A model generated the notes under the pieces. That model did not search any database. It saw only the letters and a list, made by a program, of their open reading frames with translations, and was not told the DNA's origin. From Geodermatophilus amargosae (lineage in GTDB: Bacteria; Actinomycetota; Actinomycetes; Mycobacteriales; Geodermatophilaceae), in contig NZ_FPBA01000011.1 of the NCBI RefSeq assembly GCF_900116515.1, forward strand, positions 1-64,000: DNA of 64,000 bases, written 5' to 3'. Position numbers and translations under genes: made by a program. This document shows, piece after piece, positions 1 to 8,891 of this stretch; position 1 is the stretch's first letter; every line of letters begins with the position of its first letter.

Positions 1-112
1 CGCGGTGGACAACAACCAGGACGGGGACAACAACCAGGACGGGGGCACTAACCAGGGCGGGGGCCAGCGCCCCGGTGACCACCACAGCGGCGACCGGCCC
101 AGCGGCGACTGA
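1..112 (+). CDS. C-terminal tail of an unidentified hydrophilic protein (partial)
   Basis: The window opens inside a reading frame that reads to TGA at 110-112. The visible 36 residues are low-complexity and hydrophilic, with two DNNQDG repeats followed by a Gly/Gln/Asp/His-rich end. No domain is visible, so no function can be given. Such tails are typical of surface or linker regions. Its place inside the integrative element suggests an accessory or conjugation-related protein, but that is only inference. Confidence 0.6.
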   Translation, partial: AVDNNQDGDNNQDGGTNQGGGQRPGDHHSGDRPSGD

Positions 113-340
113 AGTGACCTCGTCAGGCTGACTGGTACCGCCGACTGTCAGTCCACCCGGACCTGGGCCAGCATCAACGGCGTGCCTCTGCGGGGCCCGG
201 CGCCAGCCCCGGCCCTAGGCTGGCGCGGCCAACCGTCGGCCAGCGGAACCCGCCCAGCAAGCCTGCCCGACCCGATCGACGAGATCCCGGCCCGGTGGTG
301 GTCCAATGGGCCACGGTTGCCGTGTAAACGGAGAGATGCG

Positions 341-667
341 ATGACGAATCACCAGCCGGTCGAGCCCAGCGCCATCCTCGACAGGGATGGGGCTAGCGTC
401 CCCTACCGGCGCGCAGCGGCCGGGATTGCTCCGCGTCTGCGGCCCCCGCTGCTCCCGACGCTGGCGCTGGTCGCCACCGCCGGGCCAGTCCTCACCGCGT
501 CGGCATTTGCGCTCACCGCGGTCGCGGCCGCCAAGGCGGTGGAGATGGCTGGCCGGATGGCGTGGCAGGTTCCTCGCAGTCTGGTCGGCGGACACAACGG
601 GCCACAGGTCGTCCCCGGCGGTCTCGAGGTCACATGGATTCGCGTCGAGCTCCGGTGGCCGTCCTGA
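341..667 (+). CDS. small hypothetical protein with one hydrophobic segment
   Basis: A 108-residue frame starts at ATG 341, preceded by a purine-rich ggagag about 6 nt upstream. Residues about 33-63 (LLPTLALVATAGPVLTASAF onward) form a hydrophobic stretch that could cross the membrane once. It is followed by an amphipathic segment and a C-terminus (VTWIRVELRWP) that reads like protein rather than random frame. A longer version from GTG 182 has no visible ribosome site and an unlikely Pro/Arg-rich N-terminus. No family is recognised. Position between the upstream tail gene and IS debris makes it a plausible small element-encoded membrane protein. Confidence 0.45.
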   Translation: MTNHQPVEPSAILDRDGASVPYRRAAAGIAPRLRPPLLPTLALVATAGPVLTASAFALTAVAAAKAVEMAGRMAWQVPRSLVGGHNGPQVVPGGLEVTWIRVELRWPS

Positions 668-1382
668 GCTTGGGGCACGCTGGTCAACCGCCTGAGCGTC
701 CAGAGTCCCCGGTACGAGGCGCTTTCGGGCCAGCTGCAAGTTGCCGGCGGGAGCGGCGGATAAGAAGGCGTTGCATAGTTCATCGATAGGTGTCGAGCGC
801 AAATCAGGGTGACGGCGAGCCGGGTCAGGGCCGGCCGCGGCGGGCCACGAACACCCGGCCGGGTTCGTTGACCCAGAACTGACCCGGGATGCACGGCTGC
901 GTGCGGTGATCGATGGAACCTGGATTTGGCCTGCGGCTTTATGGTTGGGCGCTGTTGGCCGACAACGACCGATGCCGGCTGAGTTGCGGACTTTCTGCGG
1001 ACTCTGCGGACTGTGTGCGGACTGAGACGGCGTGATCCGCGGGCCGGTAGCCGACACCCCGCAGCAGTAGGCGGAGCAGCGATGGGTTGGATAGGCCCGG
1101 TCGTAGACGACCAGGAGCACGAGGGCTGGGTGGTGCCAGTCTTCGCCGACGGCGCGCGCCACCGGCGCCAGCAGCGCCAGCAGCGTGTCCGTCACCGGTC
1201 AGGTGGTGGCGGCGACCACTATGCGCGTGGCCTCGTAGGTCATCATGATCACCGCGTGCCAGAAGGGTGTCGCCGCCGGCCCGGCGTCCGAGAGACGTGC
1301 TGATCCCGCTTTAGAGATCGTTTCAAGATCAGTTCGGCGTGCCTCCCGCGGCGATCCGGTCGGCCTGCCGAGGCTGTGGTGG
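668..1382. other. gene-poor stretch with phased repeats and scraps
   Basis: No convincing gene is visible. Frames on both strands are Arg/Pro-rich shadows. On the minus strand near 835-895 a short segment reads as a plausible protein end (GQFWVNEPGRVFVARRGRP then stop), which may be the tail of a destroyed gene. The stretch holds the tgcggact repeats at 985-1023 and runs into the left part of an IS5-family remnant. Confidence 0.5.
985..1023 (+). repeat. four tgcggact octamers, 9-11 bp phased
   Basis: The octamer tgcggact occurs at 985, 996, 1005 and 1016, with start-to-start spacings of 11, 9 and 11 bp, about one helical turn. A similar cluster (two exact copies and one with a first-base change, 11-bp spacing) lies at 6140-6169. 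The arrangement resembles iterons or multi-site operators. Read as codons the tract gives CGLCGLCAD before a stop, so a coding origin is not excluded. Confidence 0.55.
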
Positions 1383-1571
1383 GTGATCGAGGAGCTCGTG
1401 CCTGACGGGCTGTGGAGGCGGATCGCTCCGCTGCTCCCGCCGCCCAAGCCGCGCCGTCACCGCTACCCGGGCCGCCGGCCGATCGATGACCGGGCTGCAC
1501 TGGCCGGCATCGTGTTCGTGCTCAAGACCGGGATCACCTGGAATCAGCTGCTCGCCTCCCTGGTCGGCTGA
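1383..1571 (+). pseudogene. IS5-family transposase, truncated N-terminal fragment
   Basis: The frame from GTG 1383 encodes the N-terminal domain typical of IS5-family (IS4-superfamily, DUF4096-type) transposases: IEELVPDGLWRRIAPLLPP, then GRRPIDDRAALAGIVFVLKT, then GITWNQL. The match stops abruptly after WNQL and a few unrelated residues lead to TGA at 1571. The whole DDE catalytic region is missing, so it is non-functional. The sequence about 1310-1330 (agagatcgtttcaagatc) may be the left terminal repeat. The following 200 bp are conspicuously AT-richer than their surroundings, marking a recombination junction. Confidence 0.85.
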
Positions 1572-1868
1572 TCACGTTTATCGTGCGCCGGACAATCAAG
1601 TTATAAGCCTCTCATGCCGTACAATAGTTTCTATACGGCGTCGCGCTAGCCTCAAAGGCTCTAAAAGGTAACGCAATTGAGCATCCAAGCGGCCTATAAC
1701 TGGCTGATATTGCTGTTATGCGGATGCATCCCCACAGAAAAGGCCTCAAATTTGAGTGCAGGCGGCGTGAGCGAGTGGCGATGTGCTTACCAGCATCGTA
1801 AATGCGCGCGGCGACGTGGGTGATTGGGAGGTCGTCACCGATCATGAGGCCGCTGCTGACGGTCCGCA
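1572..1868. other. AT-richer junction segment without a gene
   Basis: This segment has visibly lower GC than its neighbours (runs such as gttataagcctctcatgc and caattgagcatcc) and no plausible reading frame. It separates the truncated IS5-family transposase from the 3' end of the AfsR-like gene. It probably represents foreign DNA left by a rearrangement. Confidence 0.5.
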
Positions 1869-4313
1869 TCAGGTGATGTTGGCGGCTGTTAGGTACAGCG
1901 TGATCGGGTGCTCTGGGTCGAGCACCCGGCGGCTGCGCTGCAGGGTGTCCTGGCCCAGGGTGCGGGCCGGCTCGGCCTCGCCCAGCCGGGCCAAGGCGAC
2001 GGTGAGGGCGGCCGCCGCCATCAGGGAGGTTGGGTGGTCCGGGCCGAACACACGGCGGCAGCGCTGCAGGGTGTCCTCGCCCAACGCGCGGGCCGGCTCC
2101 GCCTCCCCCCGCTGGACCAAGGCGCCGGTGAGGGCGGCCGCCGCCATCAGGGAGGTTGGGTGGTCCGGGCCCAGCGCCCGGCGGCTGCGCTGCAGGGTGT
2201 CCTCGCCCAAGGTGCGGGCCGGCTTCGCCTCGCCCAGCTGATTCAGGGCAAGGGTGAGCCTGCTGGCGGCGGTCAGGGTGTCGGGATGGTCGGGGTCGAG
2301 GATCGACCGCCAGCGGTCGAGCAGCTGCGCGCAGAGGGCTCGGCTGCCGGAGCTGTCTCCGTGAGCTTGCAGGTAGCGGATGGTGTCCAGGACGGATTGC
2401 CGGCCGGTGGGCGAGGAGTCACCCAGGGGGGCGGTGGCGAGCACGTGCGGAGCCAGTTCGGCGTAGCCAGGCCAGCTGACCGGATCGTTCGGATCGCCGG
2501 GGCAGGCGGCGGCCAGCAGCGCCACCACGAGTTGGGCGGTGGCCTGCTGTCGGTCGGGGCCAAGCTGGTGGCGGATCACCGCCTGCACGAGCCGGTGCAC
2601 CTGGAAGCCGTCGGTGGAGCGGCGGGCCAGGGAGTAGCCGACCAGTGCCCCGACGGTGTCGGAAAGCGCGTCGGGGTCGGCGGCGGTGGCGCGCAGCGGC
2701 TCACCGAGCAGGTCGACGTGCTCCCTGAACAGGGACAGCGGGATGGGGTCGGGGGCGAGGAAGGCGGCCAGCTCCAGCAGCGCCACAGCGGCCGGGTCCT
2801 CGCCGCGCAGCCGCTCCAGCGACAGCGCCCAGGCAGTAGCGAGCCGCCCGGCATAGCCGACCACCTCGCCGCGGGCCAGCAGGGTCGCCCGGTGGGCGCG
2901 GAAGCGGCGCAGGTAGTCGATCGCCGGTAGGTCGGTCTGCTCTAGGTAGCCGGCGGCCTGGGCGGCGGCCAGCGGCAGGTCACCCAGCTCCGCGGCCAGC
3001 TGATCGGCCAGCTCCTCGTCCAGTGCCGGGATCCGGGCCTGTAGCAGCGCCGCCGTCTCCGCGCGGGCCAGCACGTCGACCTCCAGCCGCCCGCCCAGCG
3101 CTCCCCAGCCGGGGTAGCGGGAGGTGATCAGCACATGCCCGGCCCCGCCGGGCCGGTAGCCGGCGATGTCGGCCGGCCGCTCGGCGTTGTCGAAGATCAG
3201 CAGCCAGCCGGTCCGGCCGCGCAGCTCGGCCAGCAGCCGCTCTACGGTGTCGTTCACCGTGGCTCCGGCTGGCAGGTCCAGCCGGGCGGCGAGCCGGGCG
3301 AGCTGGTCGGGGATGAGCACCGGCTGTTCGGCGTGGATCCACCACACCAGCTCGTAGTCGGCGGCGTACCGGTGCGCGTATTCGATCGCCAGCTGGGTCT
3401 TGCCCACTCCGCCCAGCCCGTGCAGCGCCTGCACCACCAGCGTCCCCTCCCCGGCGCCCAGCCGCCGCCGCAGCTCGGCCAACATCCCGTCCCGGCCGAT
3501 AAACCACGGATTGCGGGTCGGCGCGTTCCACACCTGCGGCAGTCGGGAGGCCGGCGGCGGGCTGAGCGCCGGGTCCTGGGCCAAGATCGCGGTCTCCAGC
3601 CGGCGCAGCTCGCTACTCGGGTCCAGGCCGAGTTCCTCGGCGAGGGTGATGCGCAGCTCCTGGCAGGCGGCCAGCGCGTCGGCCTGCCGGCCGCACCGGT
3701 ACAGCGCCAGCATCCGCTGGGCCCACAGCCGCTCCCGCAGCCGATACGCCCGGCACAGCTCCTCCAGCTCGCCGACCAGCTCGGCGTGCCGACCGCAGGC
3801 CAGGTCGGCGTCGACGCGCGCCTCCACCGCGGCCAGCCGCGCCTCAGTCAACCGGGCCGCTTCCCCTTCCAGCCGCGCCTCCGACGATTCAGCCAGCCAC
3901 TCACCGCGCCACAGCGCCAACGCGGTCCGCAGGGTCGCTGCCGCGGCCCGGGCCGATCCGGCCGCCAGCTGCGCACCACCGCGGGCGGCCAGCGCCTCGA
4001 AGCGGTCCACGTCGACGTCCAGCGCGTTACTGGCCAGCACATATCCGGGAGGTTGGGCGTGGATCGCGTGATCGCAGCCGGCGGCGGCCAAGCTCTTGCG
4101 CAGCCGGGAGATCAGCACCCGCAGCGACACGCCCGCCGATTCCGGAGGTGCTTCGCCCCACAGCGCGTCGATCAGCCGCTCTGTGGAGACCACCCGCGGG
4201 GCGTTCAGGGCGAGCACCACCAGGATCAGCCGTTCCTTCGCCGCCCCGATCCTCACCGGCCGGTCTCCGCACTCCACCTCCAGCGGGCCCAGCAGGCGAA
4301 TCACCAACCGCAC
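1869..4313 (-). CDS. AfsR/SARP-family regulator with BTAD, NB-ARC and TPR domains
   Basis: The 814-residue protein has the layout of AfsR-type transcriptional activators. An OmpR-like winged helix occupies residues 1-95 ([22 protein letters not shown]). A bacterial transcriptional activation domain (BTAD) spans about 98-245. An NB-ARC ATPase domain follows from about 268, with Walker [10 protein letters not shown] (299-307), Walker B LLIFDN and a [13 protein letters not shown] motif. C-terminal tetratricopeptide repeats end the protein. The start is GTG 4313. These proteins bind direct repeats at promoters of secondary-metabolite or accessory genes, and ATPase and TPR domains modulate them. 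No biosynthetic cluster lies nearby, so the target is unknown. Only about three TPR units are present and the gene ends beside an AT-rich junction, so the C-terminus may be shortened. Confidence 0.9.
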   Translation of the reverse strand: MRLVIRLLGPLEVECGDRPVRIGAAKERLILVVLALNAPRVVSTERLIDALWGEAPPESAGVSLRVLISRLRKSLAAAGCDHAIHAQPPGYVLASNALDVDVDRFEALAARGGAQLAAGSARAAAATLRTALALWRGEWLAESSEARLEGEAARLTEARLAAVEARVDADLACGRHAELVGELEELCRAYRLRERLWAQRMLALYRCGRQADALAACQELRITLAEELGLDPSSELRRLETAILAQDPALSPPPASRLPQVWNAPTRNPWFIGRDGMLAELRRRLGAGEGTLVVQALHGLGGVGKTQLAIEYAHRYAADYELVWWIHAEQPVLIPDQLARLAARLDLPAGATVNDTVERLLAELRGRTGWLLIFDNAERPADIAGYRPGGAGHVLITSRYPGWGALGGRLEVDVLARAETAALLQARIPALDEELADQLAAELGDLPLAAAQAAGYLEQTDLPAIDYLRRFRAHRATLLARGEVVGYAGRLATAWALSLERLRGEDPAAVALLELAAFLAPDPIPLSLFREHVDLLGEPLRATAADPDALSDTVGALVGYSLARRSTDGFQVHRLVQAVIRHQLGPDRQQATAQLVVALLAAACPGDPNDPVSWPGYAELAPHVLATAPLGDSSPTGRQSVLDTIRYLQAHGDSSGSRALCAQLLDRWRSILDPDHPDTLTAASRLTLALNQLGEAKPARTLGEDTLQRSRRALGPDHPTSLMAAAALTGALVQRGEAEPARALGEDTLQRCRRVFGPDHPTSLMAAAALTVALARLGEAEPARTLGQDTLQRSRRVLDPEHPITLYLTAANIT
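1929..2306 (-). repeat. three 126-bp tandem repeats encoding TPR units
   Basis: Within the 3' end of the AfsR-like gene, the core cagggtgtcc recurs at 1941, 2067 and 2193, exactly 126 bp (42 codons) apart. The first two units are nearly identical over their length and the third is more diverged. Each encodes a TPR of the form [20 protein letters not shown] followed by [16 protein letters not shown]. High nucleotide identity suggests recent duplication or gene conversion. Confidence 0.85.
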
Positions 4314-4458
4314 CCACTCAGGCTAGTCCCGTCGGCCCACAACCTCGATAAGCCGCGCAACGCTCCCGCTACCCGCGCGCTACAGCCGAGCCCCAGCGTT
4401 AAGACAGCACCAAGCCCGGTGCGTCTGTACCAGAGACCGTCTACCGAAGGAGAAGCAA

Positions 4459-4803
4459 GTGACCGCGCTCGTTGAATTTCAGAGGATCACATGCCAGGAC
4501 ACGAACGACTCCGCCAGTGATGAGCCTTACCTGCTTTACAATGGGCAACTCCTTATGCCCGAACAGGGTGACGTGGACCCGGGGGATAATAGGACCATCG
4601 ACGTTATCAAGACCCTCCAGGGAGAGGCGCGCGTAGACCTGTGGGATGCCGATGGCGGGTTTCCCTTCGACGACCACGACTTCCTGGCCAGCGTTACGAT
4701 CTCTGAGAGCGAGGTGGGCCAGGGGCAGAGAATCCGGCAGATGAAGGGTAATGGCGCTGCCTACACTCTGTTCTACAAGGTCCACCCGTTCCCCTCTGCC
4801 TGA
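4459..4803 (+). CDS. small acidic protein with C2-like beta-sandwich pattern
   Basis: This 114-residue protein starts at GTG 4459 behind a clear gaaggag ribosome site. Its pattern is a cysteine strand (FQRITCQDT), DEPYLLYNGQ, alternating hydrophobic strands (ARVDLWDADG) and an acidic loop (FPFDDHDFLASVTI). This resembles small C2-like or calcium-binding beta-sandwich proteins seen in actinobacteria, where Asp-rich loops bind Ca2+. No signal peptide is present, so it is probably cytoplasmic or fused functionally to a partner. It lies divergent from the AfsR-like gene, with about 145 bp between them. The family assignment comes from pattern only. Confidence 0.6.
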   Translation: MTALVEFQRITCQDTNDSASDEPYLLYNGQLLMPEQGDVDPGDNRTIDVIKTLQGEARVDLWDADGGFPFDDHDFLASVTISESEVGQGQRIRQMKGNGAAYTLFYKVHPFPSA

Positions 4804-5242
4804 CCGAGCGTGCGGGTAAAGGACGACTAACTCGGCGCAACGAGCCCAAGTGCGGTAGCCACGGTTGTGCTACGAGCGCAAGTCTGGAACACCCCGCGTT
4901 CGAGGTGGTGGTGGCCATCTGGACGAGGGCCGAGGGCTAGTCGCTGTCGGGGTCGTTGATCCGGGGGTTCGAGGGCGGGGACGAGTCGTATGGTCGATTG
5001 CGGTTGTCTATACCGTCGACAGCCAGCGAGAAGGCTCGTGCCCGTCCTCATCTCCTCTATCTGTCGTCCTTTTCGCCCACAGGCTTGATCAGGCGGCGGA
5101 GACCGTCCGGCCAAGGTGGGGACTCGGTGCCTTAACACAATGGCGGGGCCCAATCCCGATATCACCCAACTGTGAGGTTCGTGGTGAAGTCATGGCTCGG
5201 CGACACAACATGCAGTCAAGTCATTCAATACATGAGGAGGCA
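4804..5242. other. non-coding stretch
   Basis: No convincing reading frame, RNA or repeat is visible between the C2-like gene and the small frame at 5243. Frames here lack the G/C third-position bias of real genes. Confidence 0.4.
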
Positions 5243-5416
5243 ATGGTGAATGTTTACGATCCTACGGATAGGATTCTTTATGTCCATATGGCTCGAGTGA
5301 TGGACCCCTACCCAACTCCCTTAGAGGGCGGCCGCACATACCGCAGACTACCTGCCGGATACGCTAATCGATCTTCGCGCACCTGCTTGAAAGGAACAAG
5401 GAGCCATTCCCAGTAA
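5243..5416 (+). CDS. possible 57-residue protein or gene remnant
   Basis: An ATG at 5243 sits 3 nt after a perfect gaggagg ribosome site. It opens a frame beginning MVNVYDPTDRILYVHMARVM and running to TAA at 5414. The first 35 residues read like real protein, while the Arg/Ser-rich end does not. The base composition is clearly less GC-rich than the neighbours, which points to transfer. It may be the intact start of a truncated gene. No family is recognised. Confidence 0.4.
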   Translation: MVNVYDPTDRILYVHMARVMDPYPTPLEGGRTYRRLPAGYANRSSRTCLKGTRSHSQ

Positions 5417-5436
5417 CGGCTCACCCTGATTGCTGA

Positions 5437-5502
5437 TCATGCGGTCCGACCGTGCTCGTGATGGAGCAGGACAAGGGCCGCGGCGGTGATCGCGCCGATG
5501 CG
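5437..5502 (-). pseudogene. C-terminal scrap of an actinobacterial protein
   Basis: On the minus strand, 21 codons ending in TGA (5437-5439) read RIGAITAAALVLLHH then EHGRTA. An ending of this kind recurs in small actinobacterial accessory proteins. Nothing upstream continues the frame sensibly, so this is the tail of a destroyed gene. Confidence 0.35.
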
Positions 5503-5605
5503 CCAGGGGCAGGGACTGACCTGGCGCAGCGCCCTCCCTGTGCACCTTGCCGAAACCCCAATTGAGCTACTCATCGAAGGTCAGGGTCATTAACATTATC
5601 AGTTG

Positions 5606-5761
5606 CAGCCTACCGCGGTGACCCGCGCGGTCCGCCAAGCGATCGCCCGGATCGCTGAACACCAGCCCCGGCTCGGCGCGCATCTCGGCCGCACCATCCG
5701 CACCGGTACCTACTGCGCCTACCTCCCCGACCCGCGCGCACAGACCCGTTGGGAACTCTGA
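5606..5761 (+). pseudogene. C-terminal scrap of a conserved actinobacterial protein
   Basis: The frame 5606-5761 reads AVTRAVRQAIARIAEHQP, then LGAHLGRTIRTGTYCAYLPD, ending RWEL and TGA. It has natural codon usage and the look of a conserved C-terminal domain. There is no in-frame start or 5' portion, and upstream sequence belongs to unrelated debris. The parent family cannot be named with certainty from the sequence alone. Confidence 0.45.
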
Positions 5762-6543
5762 CAACGATCGGCGCTGACTCAGGCATGAGGTTGTCCCGAA
5801 TCCCGTAGAACGTCGGTGTCGGCCCGTTGTGCATCAGGCTGCGACGACCTATGGAGGGAACCGCTGAACCAACAGATCCCGCAGGGCCGACGAGAGCGTA
5901 GGTCGCCCCGGATCTCTGGCGGCGACCACGAGGATCACGCCGCCAGCGGCCCGCTACTTCAGGAGAGACTGCTCTTCGTCGACGCGATGTTGAACGGTTC
6001 GCGGTCACCCGCTCGTCGTCATCCCGGACATCATCGCGGCATGATCCGCTGACCTGCGAGGACGACGCCGAAACCAAGCCTGACCTGCGTTTATAGGTGT
6101 CGGGAGCGATGGGCTGACGATGCCTCGTTACGGGCGTCCTGCGGACTATCCGCGGACTCTGTGCGGACTGACCCGTCTGCTCCTCACCCGCGAGGAATGG
6201 CCGGACGGCTCTCGGGCGCCGCTTCCCACTCGCCCAGCGTGCCAGTTGCCTTGGTCGCCGGAAGGGCGCTTCGCGTCCCTACGGGAGCGGCCTACGGCCG
6301 ACCCTTCCCCCAACCGGCAGCAGCTGGATGGGGCGGGTTATCGGAAAGCGCCGGGGAGTGTGGACGGCGCTACGCGTCAGCATGGTCATCACCGAAAGGC
6401 CGACCTCACCGTCAGCGGAGCGCAGGTCGCGGCCAGAGCAGAGCGGGATAGCCGGGCCCTAACCGGCTCAGTGCAAATGCGGGGGGAGGCGGGGCCTTGC
6501 TGCTGCTACGTCTACGAGAGGCTCACCGGGTCCCGGTGGCCCT
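5762..6543. other. gene-poor mosaic stretch
   Basis: No supported gene is visible. It contains the second tgcggact cluster (6140-6169). Near its right edge a plus-strand protein-like scrap (VALYADDVDELRPAPDRWSA, ending at TGA 6635) overlaps the 3' end of the minus-strand gene at 6544-6753. The scraps suggest repeated insertion and deletion. Confidence 0.4.
6140..6169 (+). repeat. three phased (t/c)gcggact octamers
   Basis: Octamers tgcggact (6140), cgcggact (6151) and tgcggact (6162) lie 11 bp apart start-to-start. They match the cluster at 985-1023, about 5.1 kb to the left. Two separated phased clusters could be binding sites of one element-encoded protein. Confidence 0.5.
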
Positions 6544-6753
6544 CTACGCGGACGATGTGGACGAGCTCCGGCCAGCGCCGGACCGGTGGTCGGCGGTGCG
6601 GTGGCCGGCGGCCACCGTAGTGCGGGGGTGCTGGTGAGTAGCGCTCGAGTTCGTCACGAAGCGACCCGTGAGGGCGCTGCGGCCACGAACGGCCGTCACA
6701 CGGAAGGTCCCCGGACTGATCTCCCGGACCGAGGTCTTCTTGGTCGACTTCAT
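6544..6753 (-). CDS. small basic protein of the GRFVT type
   Basis: The frame starts at ATG 6753, preceded by gggaggcagtg, a good ribosome site. The first 47 residues (MKSTKKTSVREISPGTFRVT, later TGRFVTNSSAT and HPRTTV) match the pattern of short actinobacterial proteins with TGRFVT and RHPRTTV motifs, often encoded near toxin or mobile genes. The last 20 residues are Arg/Ser-rich and overlap an opposing scrap, so the original C-terminus may be lost. It lies 67 bp downstream of the SIR2 gene on the same strand, so co-transcription is likely. Function unknown. Confidence 0.55.
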   Translation of the reverse strand: MKSTKKTSVREISPGTFRVTAVRGRSALTGRFVTNSSATHQHPRTTVAAGHRTADHRSGAGRSSSTSSA

Positions 6754-6820
6754 CACTGCCTCCCGTCAGTAACGCTCACCGTAGCCCTCCTCGCTGTCAT
6801 CAGCAGTCAACGACGGGCGG

Positions 6821-8227
6821 CTATGCCCCTTCCAGAGCAGACAGGCGGTTGGACCACTCCTCGGACAGCTCGACCAGCGTGGCGCTCCAGGCGTCGAGAT
6901 CCTGCTCCTCCAGGGTTCCGGGAGCTGCTGAGCTGAGCACCGCGGTGGGCAGGTCGGGGCCCTCAGGCAAAGCGGCCACGATCGGAGCCGCCACCACCGA
7001 ACGCCACCGGCGAGTGGCAGTCTCGCCGGGCAGGTTGCGGGCCAGCACGTCGGCGACGCCGAGGCACTGACCGGCGATCCACGGGCTGTCGTGGCCCACG
7101 GCGACCCGGCGCAGCTGCTCGGGGCTGCGATAGAGGCGATCATGGGATGCCCATCGCACGAGCTGGCCCCGCCCGTCGGCGAGCCACAACGTCATATTGG
7201 CGTCATCGCCCAAGTGGCGACGCAGAATCTCCACGTCCTCGCCCAGCTGGTCGGCATGCTCGACCTGGAGACGCCGAAAGTCCCGCTCGTGCCGCTGCCA
7301 CAGACTGGCCGCGCGGAGCTGTGGGGCGCGGTAGTCGAGCCGGCTAAGCTCGGTCATCTCCCGGATGGCCTGGGCAGCGTCACTGTGGTCGTGCACGAGG
7401 ACGGCCTGGACGCCGATGGCCGCCCACTGGGCAACTAGAGCGTCCTTCACCCGGTCGAACTGCCGCCGATCGAGCCCCAACCCCTCCCGGGCCAGTAGCA
7501 CGAAGCCCTGATGCCGTCGCGACGCCAGCTTCAGGTCGTGCAGCCACTGCCGGACGTCGGGGTCGCGGTAGGAGGTGCCCGCCAAGAGGAGCGGCCCGTG
7601 CGACAGCGCGTTTTGCAGTTCGGCGACCTGCCAGGGACGAGGCTCGGCGCTCAACGCGGTGAAGTCGGACAGGGTCAGCACGATCGAGCCGGCCTCCTCG
7701 GGGGCGCGGCCGAGGTAGCCGTGCAAGTGATGCACCTCGTAACTGTGCCGTGGCGCGCGGTCCTCCTCGGTGTCTCGCGGATGAATCCCGGCCGCGCTGC
7801 CCACCTCCTCCAGGGCGTCTTCCAGCGCACGCTCGAGCAGGAGGTCGAAGTTCAACGTGAACAGGCCCACCTCGCCGACCGGACGTTGAGCGGCGAGAGC
7901 CGCGACCGCGAAGTGGAGCGCGGCCGGCTCAGGCTCACCAAGAGCTTCCGGATACAGCGCGCGGCGGACAAGATCCAGCCAGTCGCCCGAAGCCGCTCGC
8001 GCCGCCTCGGCGGCCAGCGCAGGGTCCTGTCGGGCGAGAAACGCCCGTGCCGTCTCCTCGTCGTCGATGGTGCCGCTCAGCTGCAAGAGCTGGGTGGCCA
8101 GGCTGTCCCAGTCGGGCAGCCCCGCAGCCGCCGAGGCACCCGCCCCGAGCAGGACGCTCACCTGGCCGACTTCGGTGACAGGAGCAAGGCGTCGCAGCGT
8201 GCCCAAATCCAGCTCGGCGGCGCTCAC
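6821..8227 (-). CDS. SIR2-family NADase-like protein with C-terminal GAF-like domain
   Basis: This 468-residue protein starts at GTG 8227 behind gggaggg. Residues 20-290 form a SIR2-like Rossmann domain: GAGAS (28-32), TLNFD (124-128, the NAD-binding Asn/Asp), HHLHG (166-170, with the candidate catalytic His) and GTSYRDPDVRQWL (217-229). Standalone SIR2 domains of this kind act as NAD-cleaving effectors in anti-phage systems such as Thoeris, DSR and SIR2-pAgo. Residues about 335-455 have a GAF-like pattern (WLADGRGQLVRWA, then WRSVVAAPIVAALP, then AVLSSAAPG, then a helix) that could sense a small molecule. No transmembrane segment is seen. It sits in an integrative element, a usual home for defence genes. 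A deacetylase or metabolic role cannot be excluded. Confidence 0.8.
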   Translation of the reverse strand: MSAAELDLGTLRRLAPVTEVGQVSVLLGAGASAAAGLPDWDSLATQLLQLSGTIDDEETARAFLARQDPALAAEAARAASGDWLDLVRRALYPEALGEPEPAALHFAVAALAAQRPVGEVGLFTLNFDLLLERALEDALEEVGSAAGIHPRDTEEDRAPRHSYEVHHLHGYLGRAPEEAGSIVLTLSDFTALSAEPRPWQVAELQNALSHGPLLLAGTSYRDPDVRQWLHDLKLASRRHQGFVLLAREGLGLDRRQFDRVKDALVAQWAAIGVQAVLVHDHSDAAQAIREMTELSRLDYRAPQLRAASLWQRHERDFRRLQVEHADQLGEDVEILRRHLGDDANMTLWLADGRGQLVRWASHDRLYRSPEQLRRVAVGHDSPWIAGQCLGVADVLARNLPGETATRRWRSVVAAPIVAALPEGPDLPTAVLSSAAPGTLEEQDLDAWSATLVELSEEWSNRLSALEGA

Positions 8228-8891
8228 CCGGTCACCCTCCCAGCCATACTGCAGTCCCCGGCGGCCCGCCTCCGCTCGCCGTCGCCAGGGGAGGCCTGGA
8301 GCAAAATCCGTCGATGCCCTTATCCCTAGCCTATTTCAAGCCTGATAACGGGGCTCTCCGAACCAACGCCGATCAATCGTTTTCGCAGGTCAAGGCCGGA
8401 GTTGTTCAGACCGCTGGTTACCCCTAATGGCCCCTACGTGCCCGTACTACGGGCACGCAGCGGGCACGGCCGTTGGTCCCGGGCGCCAGGATGCTGCTCC
8501 CTTCTAATGAGGCCGGCCGGCACTACTTAAACAACCGGGACTGAGCACCGGCCGCGCCGCCAGGTGGGCGGTCGGAGCTGCCGGAACCCAAGGCCGGTGA
8601 CTCGCCGGCACTTCGTCGACGCCTGCTCCGCACTTGAGGCGGCCGACAGTGGCCGCAGCCTGCGGCACGGCAATCAGCTTGACCTGAACAACGGCGTTGC
8701 AGTCGCTCGATGGGCGTCCTCCGGTGACGCCGGGCAGCGGGCGCTCTCCCGCAAGGACCCGGCCGTCTTGCCGCTCGTCGCGGTCGCACTACACGCCTCG
8801 CGCGGCCCGTGAGGTACGCCCGCGTCGAATCGTCGGCATTTGACAACCTGAGACCCCGCCAGCGTGGGTGACCAGCGGGGCTCAATGCCGC
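8228..8891. other. intergenic stretch upstream of the SIR2 gene
   Basis: No gene is visible between the SIR2 gene start and the 3' end of the next gene, both on the minus strand. The stretch must contain the SIR2 promoter. It holds the perfect 21-bp palindrome at 8437-8457. The rest shows no repeat or RNA-like structure that I can support. Confidence 0.4.
8437..8457. promoter_or_regulatory. perfect 21-bp palindrome, candidate operator
   Basis: Arms cgtgcccgta and tacgggcacg flank a single C. A further gggcacg-like half-site follows at about 8462. It lies about 210 bp upstream of the SIR2 gene and is not followed by a T-run, so an operator is more likely than a terminator. Confidence 0.5.

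Noticed and set aside
215-1195. 326-codon minus-strand open frame
   Set aside because: Arg/Pro/Ser-rich without domain pattern and overlapping a better small plus-strand frame; open because of high GC.
1908-2930. 340-codon plus-strand frame opposite the AfsR-like gene
   Set aside because: Antisense shadow of the AfsR coding strand; the Gln/Gly/Arg composition is that of a mirror frame.
6478-6637. Plus-strand scrap VALYADDVDELRPAPDRW as a gene
   Set aside because: No start codon with ribosome site and it overlaps a better minus-strand gene; treated as debris.
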